From an uncultured Flavobacteriaceae bacterium (GTDB lineage: Bacteria; Bacteroidota; Bacteroidia; Flavobacteriales; Flavobacteriaceae), in NCBI GenBank assembly GCA_947494825.1, contig CANLWN010000002.1:682001-746000 (forward strand): DNA of 64,000 nt, in the 5' to 3' direction. Positions 30,065-38,468 of this stretch are shown one piece after another (positions within the stretch are counted from its first letter, which is position 1; every line of letters begins with the position of its first letter). The notes under the pieces are model-generated. The model was not told the origin of the DNA. It did no database searches and was given only the letters and a program-made list of their open reading frames with translations. A program made the translations under genes and the position numbers.

Positions 30065-31342
30065 ATGAACGAACCGCTAGCAGAACGGATGCGCCCCAAG
30101 ACCTTGGAAGATTACATTAGCCAACACCATTTGGTGGGCGAAAAGGGCTCCCTGACACATCAGATAAGAAAAGGTATGGTGCCTTCACTGATCTTGTGGG
30201 GGCCTCCCGGGACAGGAAAGACCACGCTTGCCCATATTATCGCCAATGAAAGTGAAAGGCCCTTCTACACCCTGAGCGCCATAAGCAGCGGTGTTAAAGA
30301 CGTAAGGGAGGTTATCGGGAAAGCTAAACAAAGCGGGGGACTATTTACTTCAAAAAACCCTATTCTATTCATCGATGAAATACATCGTTTTAGTAAATCG
30401 CAGCAAGACTCTTTGCTGGGAGCGGTGGAGAAAGGATGGGTTACCCTTATCGGGGCCACAACGGAGAACCCGAGTTTTGAGGTTATCCCCGCGCTTTTGT
30501 CACGGTGTCAGGTATATGTCCTCAACCCCTTCGGGAAGGAGGATCTGGAAACGCTGCTCAAGCGGGCCATAAAACAGGATAGCCTTCTTAAATCCAAGAA
30601 GATAAAACTAAGGGAAACCGAAGCTTTGCTGAGGCTTTCGGGAGGGGACGGCAGAAAACTGTTGAATATTTTTGAACTTGTCATCTCAGCGGAGGATAAG
30701 GAGGAAGTGACCATCACCGATGCTATGGTCATGGCCAAGGTGCAGAAGAATACCGTACTTTACGACAAGACCGGCGAGCAGCACTATGACATCATTTCAG
30801 CGTTTATCAAATCCATTCGCGGGAGCGATCCCAACGGGGCGGTTTACTGGCTGGCCCGGATGATAGAAGGTGGGGAGGATGTGAAGTTCATTGCCAGGCG
30901 TATGCTGATCTCTGCCTCTGAAGACATTGGCTTGGCCAACCCTACCGCTTTGGTCATCGCCAACAGCACCTTCCAGGCAGTAACGACCATAGGGTATCCC
31001 GAGGCCAGGATCATATTGAGCCAATGCGCCATATACTTGGCTACCTCCCCTAAAAGCAATGCTAGTTATCTGGCCGTAAAGAAAGCACAGCAAACCGTAA
31101 GGGAAACGGGGGATCTTTCCGTGCCTCTGGCCCTGCGAAATGCACCCACCCGGCTAATGAAAGACCTTGGCTATGGGGAAGATTATAAATACGCCCATGA
31201 TTATGAAAACAATTTTGTAGCGGAGGAGTTTTTACCCGAGGAACTTTCGGGAACCGCCTTTTACAGTCCCAGCGCCAATCCTAGGGAGAAGGCCATTAAG
31301 GAGTACTTGGCAAAACGATGGAAGAACAAATACGAGGGCTAA
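30065..31342 (+). CDS. rarA: Replication-associated recombination protein A (AAA+ ATPase)
   Basis: RarA (MgsA) acts at stalled replication forks and interacts with SSB. The 425 residues carry Walker A GPPGTGKTT at 46-54, Walker B LFIDEIHRF at 101-109, sensor 1 LIGATTENPSF near 131, and the C-terminal tetramerisation region with YWLARMIEGGEDVKFIARRM and RNAPTRLMKDLGYGEDYKYA. The gene overlaps the convergent 31339 gene by 4 bp. Confidence 0.95.
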   Translation: MNEPLAERMRPKTLEDYISQHHLVGEKGSLTHQIRKGMVPSLILWGPPGTGKTTLAHIIANESERPFYTLSAISSGVKDVREVIGKAKQSGGLFTSKNPILFIDEIHRFSKSQQDSLLGAVEKGWVTLIGATTENPSFEVIPALLSRCQVYVLNPFGKEDLETLLKRAIKQDSLLKSKKIKLRETEALLRLSGGDGRKLLNIFELVISAEDKEEVTITDAMVMAKVQKNTVLYDKTGEQHYDIISAFIKSIRGSDPNGAVYWLARMIEGGEDVKFIARRMLISASEDIGLANPTALVIANSTFQAVTTIGYPEARIILSQCAIYLATSPKSNASYLAVKKAQQTVRETGDLSVPLALRNAPTRLMKDLGYGEDYKYAHDYENNFVAEEFLPEELSGTAFYSPSANPREKAIKEYLAKRWKNKYEG

Positions 31343-32220
31343 AATTTAATCTGTAGTTCCTCTACCCTTAGTTGTCCATCCTCATAATATTCAAAGAACC
31401 ATTTTCCGTCCTTGCTATGGACCATGCCATTTTTATCATCCGCAACGGCCAAATAAACATTGGGGTTGGTAGTGCCGAACATTTTTAATTTGATCTGGGG
31501 CGTACTGTCCACCAATTGGTATCCGTTGGCAATCTGTTGGGCATAAAGGATATTCGTTTCTTTGGTCGCTTCAACCATAATTTGGGAGCTCGGCTTTGCC
31601 TCCCCTTTCTTGATTTCCGAAACCTTGGGGGACACACTTTTATAGGTCTGATCTTCTGGGGTAACCTCCTGTTCCACAACAACTTCCCGCACTTCCTTGG
31701 CGGCGGTCTCCACAGGGGCCGGTTCTTCCTTCTCCAATTGCTTTACATCATCCTTGAAACTGATCTTCGTGGGCACCTCGGTGGTACTTTCCTTGGGTTT
31801 ATAGCTATAGGTAAAACCATCCAGGGATTCAAAATTCTTCCGGATTGCCTCCATGTAAGACGGTTTAAATTCCTTTAGCTTGCTCCTTCCTTCCTGGGTC
31901 AAAAAAATCTCCTTTCCGCCACAGTCCTTAAATAAAATGCTTGTTTTTGTGGCAAAGAGCGAAGAATCATCTATGAGATCTACCAGCAATCCAAGACACC
32001 TATCACGGATCACATCATCGGGCATTTCATCATCATAGACGGTATTAAAGCCCTTTTGGGTCAGCAGGTATTTTATAAACGTACTGGTCTGGTATTGGTT
32101 CTCTTTTTTGAAACTATCAAATTGTTTTGGCACAATAACATATTTGTAGTCATTGAGTTCTATTTGGGACATTCCGATATAACCTATGCAGAGAAAGATT
32201 AGGAGGAGACGATTTTTCAT
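31339..32220 (-). CDS. Secreted or periplasmic hypothetical protein, envelope operon gene 3
   Basis: I do not recognise the function. From the ATG at 32220 the protein has 293 residues: a signal peptide ending YIGMSQ, then a domain with YVIVPKQFDSFKKENQYQTS and LLTQKGFNTVYDDEM, a Pro/Glu/Lys-rich middle (about 150-215), and a C-terminal part ending FEYYEDGQLRVEELQIKF. An ATG three codons earlier (32229) is possible, but it puts charged residues before the signal peptide. It follows the DUF5723 gene by 18 bp, so it is probably co-transcribed with it. Confidence 0.7.
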   Translation of the reverse strand: MKNRLLLIFLCIGYIGMSQIELNDYKYVIVPKQFDSFKKENQYQTSTFIKYLLTQKGFNTVYDDEMPDDVIRDRCLGLLVDLIDDSSLFATKTSILFKDCGGKEIFLTQEGRSKLKEFKPSYMEAIRKNFESLDGFTYSYKPKESTTEVPTKISFKDDVKQLEKEEPAPVETAAKEVREVVVEQEVTPEDQTYKSVSPKVSEIKKGEAKPSSQIMVEATKETNILYAQQIANGYQLVDSTPQIKLKMFGTTNPNVYLAVADDKNGMVHSKDGKWFFEYYEDGQLRVEELQIKF

Positions 32221-32238
32221 TTCAGGCATTCCTTTGTG

Positions 32239-33699
32239 TCATTTGCTGCCCCAAGATATGATATTTAATCCTAACTGAAAAGAGGCGTAATGACTATCGG
32301 CCAGGTTGCGATACCCCAGGAGATTGTCTGCCATGAAATAAAAATTGATGGGACCCGCCTGAAGGTTCATTCCCAGGCCTACATTGGTCAGGGTAAACTT
32401 GTCGGCGGTATAGGTGGCCTTTAAGGACAAAGCCCTTCCGAAGCGCCGCTGGTAAAATGCGGTCAAGGCGGCCTGCGGACCCCTGGGCCTTTGTATCACA
32501 TATAAGTGCCCTCCCACACTGTTCAGATAATCTATTGGACTTTCACGATTTCCACTTACCCGGTAATCGCATTTGCAATCTTCTCCCCTAGGTGTTTTGG
32601 GTTCCTCAAAATCATAACGGATGGACCCGTTCAGTTTTATGGGCCTAAAGCTTATATAGTTTTTTGACACGTTGTCCTCAAAGGGAACTAGTGCCTCCAC
32701 CTCATCGACAAGATCCTGCCAAAAATCCGCGCTGGGATCCAATAATGCGTCCGGGAGTATGACCTCCACGCCCTCTACCGTAGCTTCTCCCTGAAGACGG
32801 ATCCGCCTTACATCCTTGGTGTGGTAGATAAAGCCCACATCCAAAAGACTTCCGGTAACTACCGTTTGGCGATTGAGCTTATAGCTAAAACCGACATCTA
32901 CTCCCAATCCGAGGTTTCCACCCAAAAGTGCTCTCCTGCGAAAGAGGCTGGCAAGTGCAGGGCCACTGTCTATGCTGTCGTCATCGAGGATATCATCGAT
33001 TTCGTCCAATCCCGATGTCCTGAGTTCCATATCGGCCACCAAGGTATTGGACAATAGGTTGTTCTGACCTTCATTGGTCACAAAGTACCCCTTGTTACGG
33101 GTAGAGCTAAAGTTGAATATACTGGAGTACACTTTTCCCCTGGCCCCCACCGTTAGGTTTCTGTTCAATTTTTTGTTGAGTCCAAAATGAAACACGTTCA
33201 CCAGTTCGCCCTTGGTCTTCAAATGGCTCAGGTTAAATCTCCTTCCCAGGGCATCGGCATTTCCCTCATAGCCCAAAATGGCAAGGTCCTGGGGCCAATA
33301 CCCTATGGCGTCCCCTTCCAAATAGATACCAAAAGAATAAAAATTCTCCGGCCTGTTTCTATCCCGAAAACCTCCGTTGAGTATATCCAATTGAAAAGTT
33401 CCGCTAAGTTCGTCCCGAAACCCGAGACCAAAGACTGCGCGTTCCCTCACCTTAAGGTTGATATCCACCCCATCATCGGCAAAGATGTCATGGACCGTAA
33501 TGCCGTTGGTGCCTGTTTGAAGGGAGATACCGGAGAGCGCAGGTATGCCACCGTACCACGCATATGGGGTTTCCATGCCGGGATTGATCAATAAGGCCTG
33601 GGGAATTTCCCTAAAATCATACAGGATTTGCTTGTTCTGGGTGTACACAATCCCATACCACAACAGCATGGCCATTATAAAAAATATCCGCTTTCTCAT
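32239..33699 (-). CDS. DUF5723-like outer-membrane beta-barrel protein
   Basis: The 486 residues have a signal peptide ending YGIVYTQ and the opening QALLINPGMETPYAWYGGIP, which resembles the DUF5723 family of Bacteroidota. The rest alternates short beta strands with many aromatic residues (NFYFMADNLLGYRN near the end), as in an outer-membrane barrel. The function of this family is not established. The start codon overlaps the stop of the preceding lipoprotein gene by 4 bp, indicating translational coupling. Confidence 0.75.
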   Translation of the reverse strand: MRKRIFFIMAMLLWYGIVYTQNKQILYDFREIPQALLINPGMETPYAWYGGIPALSGISLQTGTNGITVHDIFADDGVDINLKVRERAVFGLGFRDELSGTFQLDILNGGFRDRNRPENFYSFGIYLEGDAIGYWPQDLAILGYEGNADALGRRFNLSHLKTKGELVNVFHFGLNKKLNRNLTVGARGKVYSSIFNFSSTRNKGYFVTNEGQNNLLSNTLVADMELRTSGLDEIDDILDDDSIDSGPALASLFRRRALLGGNLGLGVDVGFSYKLNRQTVVTGSLLDVGFIYHTKDVRRIRLQGEATVEGVEVILPDALLDPSADFWQDLVDEVEALVPFEDNVSKNYISFRPIKLNGSIRYDFEEPKTPRGEDCKCDYRVSGNRESPIDYLNSVGGHLYVIQRPRGPQAALTAFYQRRFGRALSLKATYTADKFTLTNVGLGMNLQAGPINFYFMADNLLGYRNLADSHYASFQLGLNIISWGSK

Positions 33700-34244
33700 T
33701 GAACAAGCTCTATCCTGAATCTACCACTAGATCTTAGAATTATTTTGGGGTCGGGAAGATTGGATACACTTGTGTTATCGCCCAGGTTCGTGGCGCTTAC
33801 CCGTATAGCCGATGTATTTCTTATAATGTCGAGACTCCTACCTCCTGGTCCGTAAGCAATTTCTGTACGCAGTAGGGCCGTGGGTGCCGGGTTTACTGAA
33901 AATTGTTCAATATCCAGTGCATTTCCTGCCTCATCCAAAAACTCGACCGTAATGTCCAGTTCCTTACTTGTGGTATTCTCCACTTCATAAATAACGACCC
34001 CATCCAATACCTTGTCGGCAAAAAAAGTTTCGTTAAAGGCATCAAAATTAAAGGTGTTGGCGTAAAAACTGATTCCTGTGGCCAGGTTGATAACGCTCTC
34101 TGGGGATTCAATGTATAGAATACTTGCCTCTATGGTAGGGGTTACCTGTAAATCTTCAAGTTGATCAAAATCCTGTTCCTCTACGCAGGCACTGGAACAC
34201 ACCAGTGCAAACCCGAGTAAGAGATATATAAGTCCATTCTTCAT
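33696..34244 (-). CDS. Lipoprotein of unknown function, envelope operon gene 1
   Basis: This is a 182-residue lipoprotein with Cys20 in the lipobox region (LVCSSAC). The mature part is beta-rich and has no motif I can name; it ends with IILRSSGRFRIELVQ. It is the first of three minus-strand genes: its stop overlaps the start of the DUF5723 barrel gene, and the third gene follows closely. A lipoprotein partnered to a barrel suggests an outer-membrane complex; that is inference. Confidence 0.72.
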   Translation of the reverse strand: MKNGLIYLLLGFALVCSSACVEEQDFDQLEDLQVTPTIEASILYIESPESVINLATGISFYANTFNFDAFNETFFADKVLDGVVIYEVENTTSKELDITVEFLDEAGNALDIEQFSVNPAPTALLRTEIAYGPGGRSLDIIRNTSAIRVSATNLGDNTSVSNLPDPKIILRSSGRFRIELVQ

Positions 34245-34301
34245 TTCACAGCACCTTAAGCCCCTGTTCAGCGGTTATGTAATGTTTCCTCTTATATAAC
34301 T

Positions 34302-34991
34302 CTACAAATACAATTTTATTTCACCAAGATCATGAATCATTTTACAATGTTCATGCTTCGAATCGTTGTGCGCGTTGAAATGCAAGGTATGAAATCCTAC
34401 CGCCTGGGCGCCGAGAATATCAGCCTCTATACTATCGCCGATCATAATCGCTTTTTCCGGTCCTACCTCGGCGCTTTTCAGCGCTAGCTCAAAGATAATT
34501 GGATTTGGTTTTTTCACCCCCGCCATTTCAGAGTTGATAATTTGGTCAAAATAGGTGTGGATCTTTGAGTTTATAAGCTTTTTTTCCTGAATTTCCTGAA
34601 AACCGTTGGTAATGATGTGCAGTTTATATCGGGGTTTCAAATATTCGAGGATTTCAACGGTATTGGGGAACAGATGATTGAATGAGGACAGATGCGCAAT
34701 GTACGCTTCAGCCAACAAATGGATCATGGGATCGGTAACCGGATAGCCAAGTGAATCAAAAGTGGTTTTTAGCCTTTGGTAGCGTAATTCCTCCTTGGTA
34801 ATCCTTTCCTCCCTATACAGTTTCCAAAACGCTAAATTGGTCGGCACATAAACCTCCAGAAAATCGGGAAGGTCTACCTGAAGACCGTTATCGACCAGTA
34901 TTTTTTTAAACGTAAGGGCTGAATTTTTTTCAAAATCCCATAAGGTATGGTCCAAATCGAAGAAAACGTCCGAAATAATATGCTTAAACAT
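34302..34991 (-). CDS. yjjG: YjjG-family noncanonical pyrimidine nucleotidase
   Basis: This is a HAD-superfamily phosphatase. YjjG-type enzymes dephosphorylate pyrimidine nucleotides, including damaged or noncanonical ones. The 229 residues show motif I FFDLDHTLWDF near residue 10, motif II IITNGF near 124, motif III lysine in MAGVKKPNPIIF near 158 and motif IV MIGDSIEADILGAQAVG near 183. Its start overlaps the end of the deacetylase-like gene by 8 bp, so the two are likely co-expressed. Confidence 0.88.
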   Translation of the reverse strand: MFKHIISDVFFDLDHTLWDFEKNSALTFKKILVDNGLQVDLPDFLEVYVPTNLAFWKLYREERITKEELRYQRLKTTFDSLGYPVTDPMIHLLAEAYIAHLSSFNHLFPNTVEILEYLKPRYKLHIITNGFQEIQEKKLINSKIHTYFDQIINSEMAGVKKPNPIIFELALKSAEVGPEKAIMIGDSIEADILGAQAVGFHTLHFNAHNDSKHEHCKMIHDLGEIKLYL

Positions 34992-36279
34992 GGCATTGGT
35001 CTATTACAGATTCGTACAGTTCCTTCCAATCTACCTGATGCTCGCCTCCCAGCAGTTCATTGGAAAAAACGGTAATAAAATGTCCGTCTACCCGCCTCAC
35101 CCTATGGTATAGGAGCTTGATCTTACCCAGGATCTCTTCCTTTTCGGACAGGTTCACAAAAGCGTAGTCATGAACGGCAAAGGGGTGTATTTTAATGGGT
35201 TGTTGCACCTCCAGATTAATATCATAAAAATAAAAAGGTCTACAGGTACCTGCCCTAAATCCCGGTTCATGTGTGTATCCCATGGTAAAATCATCGGTGA
35301 ATTCTGCCTCTACCAATTTCCTATAGGTTTCCGGGACATCTACCCTATTATAGCGCAGGCGGGAAAACCTGACCGGCCTATTGATTACGTTCGCCAGCCT
35401 TTTTTTCTCCTGTTTTAAAAGTTTTATGTCGCGGAACGAGCTATAGGAGGCCGCGAGCGAAACAATACTGTAGTCCGCAATTGATTTAATAAGGTATCTG
35501 AACTTGTTATTATTGGTTGATATATTCTTGTCATAGGTAGAATATTCCGCAAACTGAAAAAAGAACATGCTCGGCATGTTAAACTTTTTATGGAGATCGA
35601 TCAAGGAAGTATAGTTGTCATACGGATCTTTTCTCACCCTCAGCCAGACCAGGACCCGACTGACCAAGCGCCTTAGTCTTAGGGTACCCAGATCAAGCAA
35701 AAATCCTGCCGCACTCCTCACCAGCCCCCGGTAGGCAAAACAATGGGACGAGGTAACATCGATAAGGGAAGTATATTTGTATTGCCTTTTGGCATGGGTC
35801 ATGTCCGGGAAGCGCTCCTTCAGTTTTTCGAGCAGTTTGTACGCCCAAATGTCTACCACGGGCAGGTCCAAAAACCCTTTTTGAAAGGCAACGCTCGCAT
35901 TGGGCGGAAACCTACCATGCATATCCTTCACATGGGGCAGGTATTCCTCATACCTGCTCAAAAGATAGAAACTGGCCGAAAAAATATCAAAGGGAATGTT
36001 GCTACGTTCACCGGCGCTGAAGAAGCACGGGACATCCTCCCACTGACCTATGTTTATGGGAAAATCGTTTATTCCCTGTTCAAACAAGAGGTCGTTGCTC
36101 TTTATAAAAAATTCGTTCTGAAGCGGCTGTTTGGTGTAGGTGATTTTAGGGCCGCTGTGTTTAATGAAATCCTCTACCTTCGTTGCATAAACCACCTCTA
36201 TTCCCAAAATCCTGGTAAACAGGTGCTTCATGATATAACTAAAACGCGGGGTAATTTTATGGGTATAGATCAATAACAT
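34984..36279 (-). CDS. Polysaccharide deacetylase-like protein
   Basis: The 431 residues resemble a flavobacterial family annotated as polysaccharide deacetylase. The N-terminal part (ITPRFSYIMKHLFTRILGIE, then SASFYLLSRYEEYLPHVKDM) forms a domain of its own. The NodB-like part is divergent: YTSLIDVTSSHCFAYRG and IADYSIVSLAASYSSFRDI can be placed, but the usual metal-binding H-x-x-x-H triad is not obvious, so activity is uncertain. YTHEPGFRAGTCRPFYFYDI near residue 345 is a well-conserved-looking block. No signal peptide is evident. Confidence 0.65.
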   Translation of the reverse strand: MLLIYTHKITPRFSYIMKHLFTRILGIEVVYATKVEDFIKHSGPKITYTKQPLQNEFFIKSNDLLFEQGINDFPINIGQWEDVPCFFSAGERSNIPFDIFSASFYLLSRYEEYLPHVKDMHGRFPPNASVAFQKGFLDLPVVDIWAYKLLEKLKERFPDMTHAKRQYKYTSLIDVTSSHCFAYRGLVRSAAGFLLDLGTLRLRRLVSRVLVWLRVRKDPYDNYTSLIDLHKKFNMPSMFFFQFAEYSTYDKNISTNNNKFRYLIKSIADYSIVSLAASYSSFRDIKLLKQEKKRLANVINRPVRFSRLRYNRVDVPETYRKLVEAEFTDDFTMGYTHEPGFRAGTCRPFYFYDINLEVQQPIKIHPFAVHDYAFVNLSEKEEILGKIKLLYHRVRRVDGHFITVFSNELLGGEHQVDWKELYESVIDQCHV

Positions 36280-36312
36280 AGTGTTCTACAGCTCAAATCC
36301 TTTAAACGATTA

Positions 36313-37011
36313 TTACAACTCCCCTTCATCCGCAAAACTGAAATACGATTGCTGGGTTATGATAAGGTGGTCCAGGACTTTGATGTCCAGCGCTTCCGAA
36401 GCAGTTTTCAACTTCTTGGTAATCTTTTTGTCTGCCAGACTTGGGACGATAGTTCCCGACGGATGGTTATGGGCCAAAATCAGGGCCACCGCGCCAAGCT
36501 CCAGGGCTTGTTTTAGGACCAAGCGCACATCTACCAAGGTTCCGGTAATACCTCCCTTGCTCAACTGGGCCATATGCATAACCCTATGGGAATTGTTGAG
36601 ATATACTATCCAGAATTCCTCATGGGGCAACTCGCCTATTATGGGTTGTAACAGTTCAAAGACCGTTTTACTGCTCGAGATTTTGGCGCTCTTTTCAACG
36701 GCCGAACCCCTTCTCCTTCTACCTATTTCCAATGCGGCCACAATGCTTATGGCCTTTGCCTCGCCTACACCCTTAAATTGCTTCAATTGTGGAATGGAGA
36801 GTTTGCCCAACTCGTTTAAATTGTTGTTCACTGACGCCAAAATCTTTTTGGAAAGGGCCACCGCACTCTCATTTTTGGTTCCAGACCCGATAAGAATCGC
36901 AATAAGTTCGGCATCGGATAAAACTGTTTTTCCCTTCCGTGCCAACTTCTCCCTGGGCCTGTCATCATCTGACCAGTATTTGATGGAAAACGGACTTGGT
37001 TTTTCTTGCAT
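36313..37011 (-). CDS. radC: RadC-family JAB/MPN domain protein
   Basis: RadC proteins were named from a DNA-repair phenotype that was later withdrawn, and their cellular role is uncertain. The 232 residues contain an N-terminal helix-hairpin-helix region (LKQFKGVGEAKAISIVAALE near residue 77) and the JAMM metal motif LAHNHPSGTIVPSLAD near 170 with both His and the Asp present. A TATCTTTA element lies 4 nt before the ATG. Confidence 0.93.
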   Translation of the reverse strand: MQEKPSPFSIKYWSDDDRPREKLARKGKTVLSDAELIAILIGSGTKNESAVALSKKILASVNNNLNELGKLSIPQLKQFKGVGEAKAISIVAALEIGRRRRGSAVEKSAKISSSKTVFELLQPIIGELPHEEFWIVYLNNSHRVMHMAQLSKGGITGTLVDVRLVLKQALELGAVALILAHNHPSGTIVPSLADKKITKKLKTASEALDIKVLDHLIITQQSYFSFADEGEL

Positions 37012-37015
37012 GCAC

Positions 37016-37023
37016 TAAAGATA
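37016..37023 (-). promoter_or_regulatory. -7-like element 4 nt before the radC ATG
   Basis: The minus strand reads TATCTTTA, one mismatch from TAnnTTTG, followed by GTGC and the ATG at 37011. The spacing is the same as at rlmB and rarA. Confidence 0.4.
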
Positions 37024-37059
37024 ATGAACTAAAATTTTTATTGTTAATTTCATCCGGAA

Positions 37060-37092
37060 TTTGACATTAATTCCATAAAATCTGTAGGTTTG
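37060..37092 (+). promoter_or_regulatory. Promoter of the DUF1569 gene
   Basis: TTTG at 37060-37063 and TAGGTTTG at 37085-37092, a perfect -7 match, are 21 nt apart. The predicted start near 37096 gives a leader of about 20 nt. Confidence 0.6.
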
Positions 37093-37115
37093 GGATTAAA
37101 TAAACAGACAAGCGC

Positions 37116-37559
37116 ATGAAATCATTTTTCGAGGAAACTACCTATAATGAGGTATTGCAGCGTGTCCGTTCCCTACACCAGGGTTCCGAAAGAAAATGGG
37201 GTAAAATGACTGTGGGGCAAATGGTCTGGCATTGCCAGTATCCGCTGGAGATAGCCATTGAAAACAAAAAGGGTGGCAAAAAGGGCAATCCTCTTATCCG
37301 ATGGTTTTTTAAAAAGTCGCTCTACAACGATACGCTTTGGCGAAAAAACCTGCCTACTACGCCCAAAGCCAAAGCCATTGAAGAAAAGGATTTTATCGCG
37401 GAACGCAAAAAACTGGAACAGTTGCTCCATGATCTGTACGCCCTAAGGGAAAGAACGGAATGGAATCCCCATCCGCTTTTTGGCAGCTTCACCCATGAGC
37501 AATGGGGACAACTGGAATATAAGCACCTGGACCACCACTTAAGGCAGTTTGGGGTTTAA
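37116..37559 (+). CDS. DUF1569 protein (DinB-like fold)
   Basis: The 147 residues match the DUF1569 family, a branch of the DinB/YfiT superfamily of four-helix metal-binding proteins. Candidate metal ligands are His in MVWHCQYPL near residue 34 and HLDHHLRQFG at the C terminus. The biological role is not known. It has its own consensus promoter and is followed after 26 bp by the PaiB-like gene. Confidence 0.8.
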   Translation: MKSFFEETTYNEVLQRVRSLHQGSERKWGKMTVGQMVWHCQYPLEIAIENKKGGKKGNPLIRWFFKKSLYNDTLWRKNLPTTPKAKAIEEKDFIAERKKLEQLLHDLYALRERTEWNPHPLFGSFTHEQWGQLEYKHLDHHLRQFGV

Positions 37560-37585
37560 GAACCTGTTTCAATTCAATAAGGCAT

Positions 37586-38218
37586 ATGAAGTACCCACCT
37601 CAACATCATCAGGAAAAGAACTTTTCAAACGTTATTGAAGTGGTTAAAAACTATCCCTTTGGAACCTTGATAACCATAAAGGACAATGCCCCGTTGATCA
37701 CCCATATCCCGATTGTATATGAGGCGGATGGTAGTAAGTACGGCAAATTGGTGGCCCATATGGACAAGTACAACCCCCAAGTGGGTACCTTAGTGGATGA
37801 TGCGCTGGTCACCGCAGTATTTTATGGACCAGACTGCTATATTTCCCCATCGGTGTACAGCACGCGTCAATTACCCACATGGAACTATATTTTTTGTCAT
37901 CTCCAAGGCCGGATCAAGCTCTTACGGGACAAAGAGGCCGTAAAGCGTACCATGGTCCGCATGACGGCTTTTTTGGAGGGGGACAACCCAAAATACGTAT
38001 TGGCCGAGGACGACTCACGAATGGAGGGCCTAATCAATTACATTATAGGTTTCGAGATTAAAATAACCCAGTGGGAGGGGAAGTTCAAATTTTCACAGGA
38101 CAAACTAAAAAAGGATCGGGAGCAGGCCAAGTTGGCGTTGATTCGCAGCCAACAAAAGGATGTAAAGGCTTTTGTAGACCGCATTTTTGAAAATCACCGG
38201 AACGCTCAGGATTCATAA
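37586..38218 (+). CDS. FMN-binding negative transcriptional regulator, PaiB-like
   Basis: The 210 residues match the PaiB-type FMN-binding split-barrel family. MKYPPQHH at the start, GTLITIKDNAPLITHIPIVY near residue 25 and PTWNYIFCHLQGRIKLL near 94 are typical. In Bacillus PaiB affects protease and sporulation genes; whether members in this lineage act as regulators or as flavin enzymes is unknown. The 3' end overlaps the small convergent gene by 13 bp. Confidence 0.85.
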   Translation: MKYPPQHHQEKNFSNVIEVVKNYPFGTLITIKDNAPLITHIPIVYEADGSKYGKLVAHMDKYNPQVGTLVDDALVTAVFYGPDCYISPSVYSTRQLPTWNYIFCHLQGRIKLLRDKEAVKRTMVRMTAFLEGDNPKYVLAEDDSRMEGLINYIIGFEIKITQWEGKFKFSQDKLKKDREQAKLALIRSQQKDVKAFVDRIFENHRNAQDS

Positions 38219-38418
38219 GGCACCGAAGCATCCAATCCGTCATCTTCCGGTTCAATTTCCTGTTGTTCCAGATGTTCACGGGTATCATTGATCATACGGG
38301 TTTCTTCCAATATGGCGTTGGACATCCCCAACATAAATGCTATGAGTACCAAGGAGGCCTTTCGTCTGCAAGACCTTAAAATGGATCTCAAAAAAATTAC
38401 GGTACCTGGCCCTTTCAT
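38206..38418 (-). CDS. Small hypothetical protein with one hydrophobic segment
   Basis: The reading frame of 70 residues has a basic N-terminal part (RSCRRKAS), one hydrophobic stretch LVLIAFMLGMSNAI and an acidic C-terminal half (EQQEIEPEDDGLDA). That is the pattern of a small membrane or secreted protein. I recognise no domain. The start is uncertain, and a later start near the hydrophobic stretch is possible. It lies between the convergent PaiB-like gene and mpl. Confidence 0.45.
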   Translation of the reverse strand: MKGPGTVIFLRSILRSCRRKASLVLIAFMLGMSNAILEETRMINDTREHLEQQEIEPEDDGLDASVPYES

Positions 38419-38468
38419 AAACTATCTGTTGCAAACCGCGTTCCATTCCAAAAAGTCCTGACAAATGT

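Noticed and set aside
36281-37018. 245-codon plus-strand frame opposite radC
   Set aside because: The minus frame has the RadC HNHPSG motif and a promoter. The plus frame gives a low-complexity Ser/Leu-rich product with no homology I recognise.
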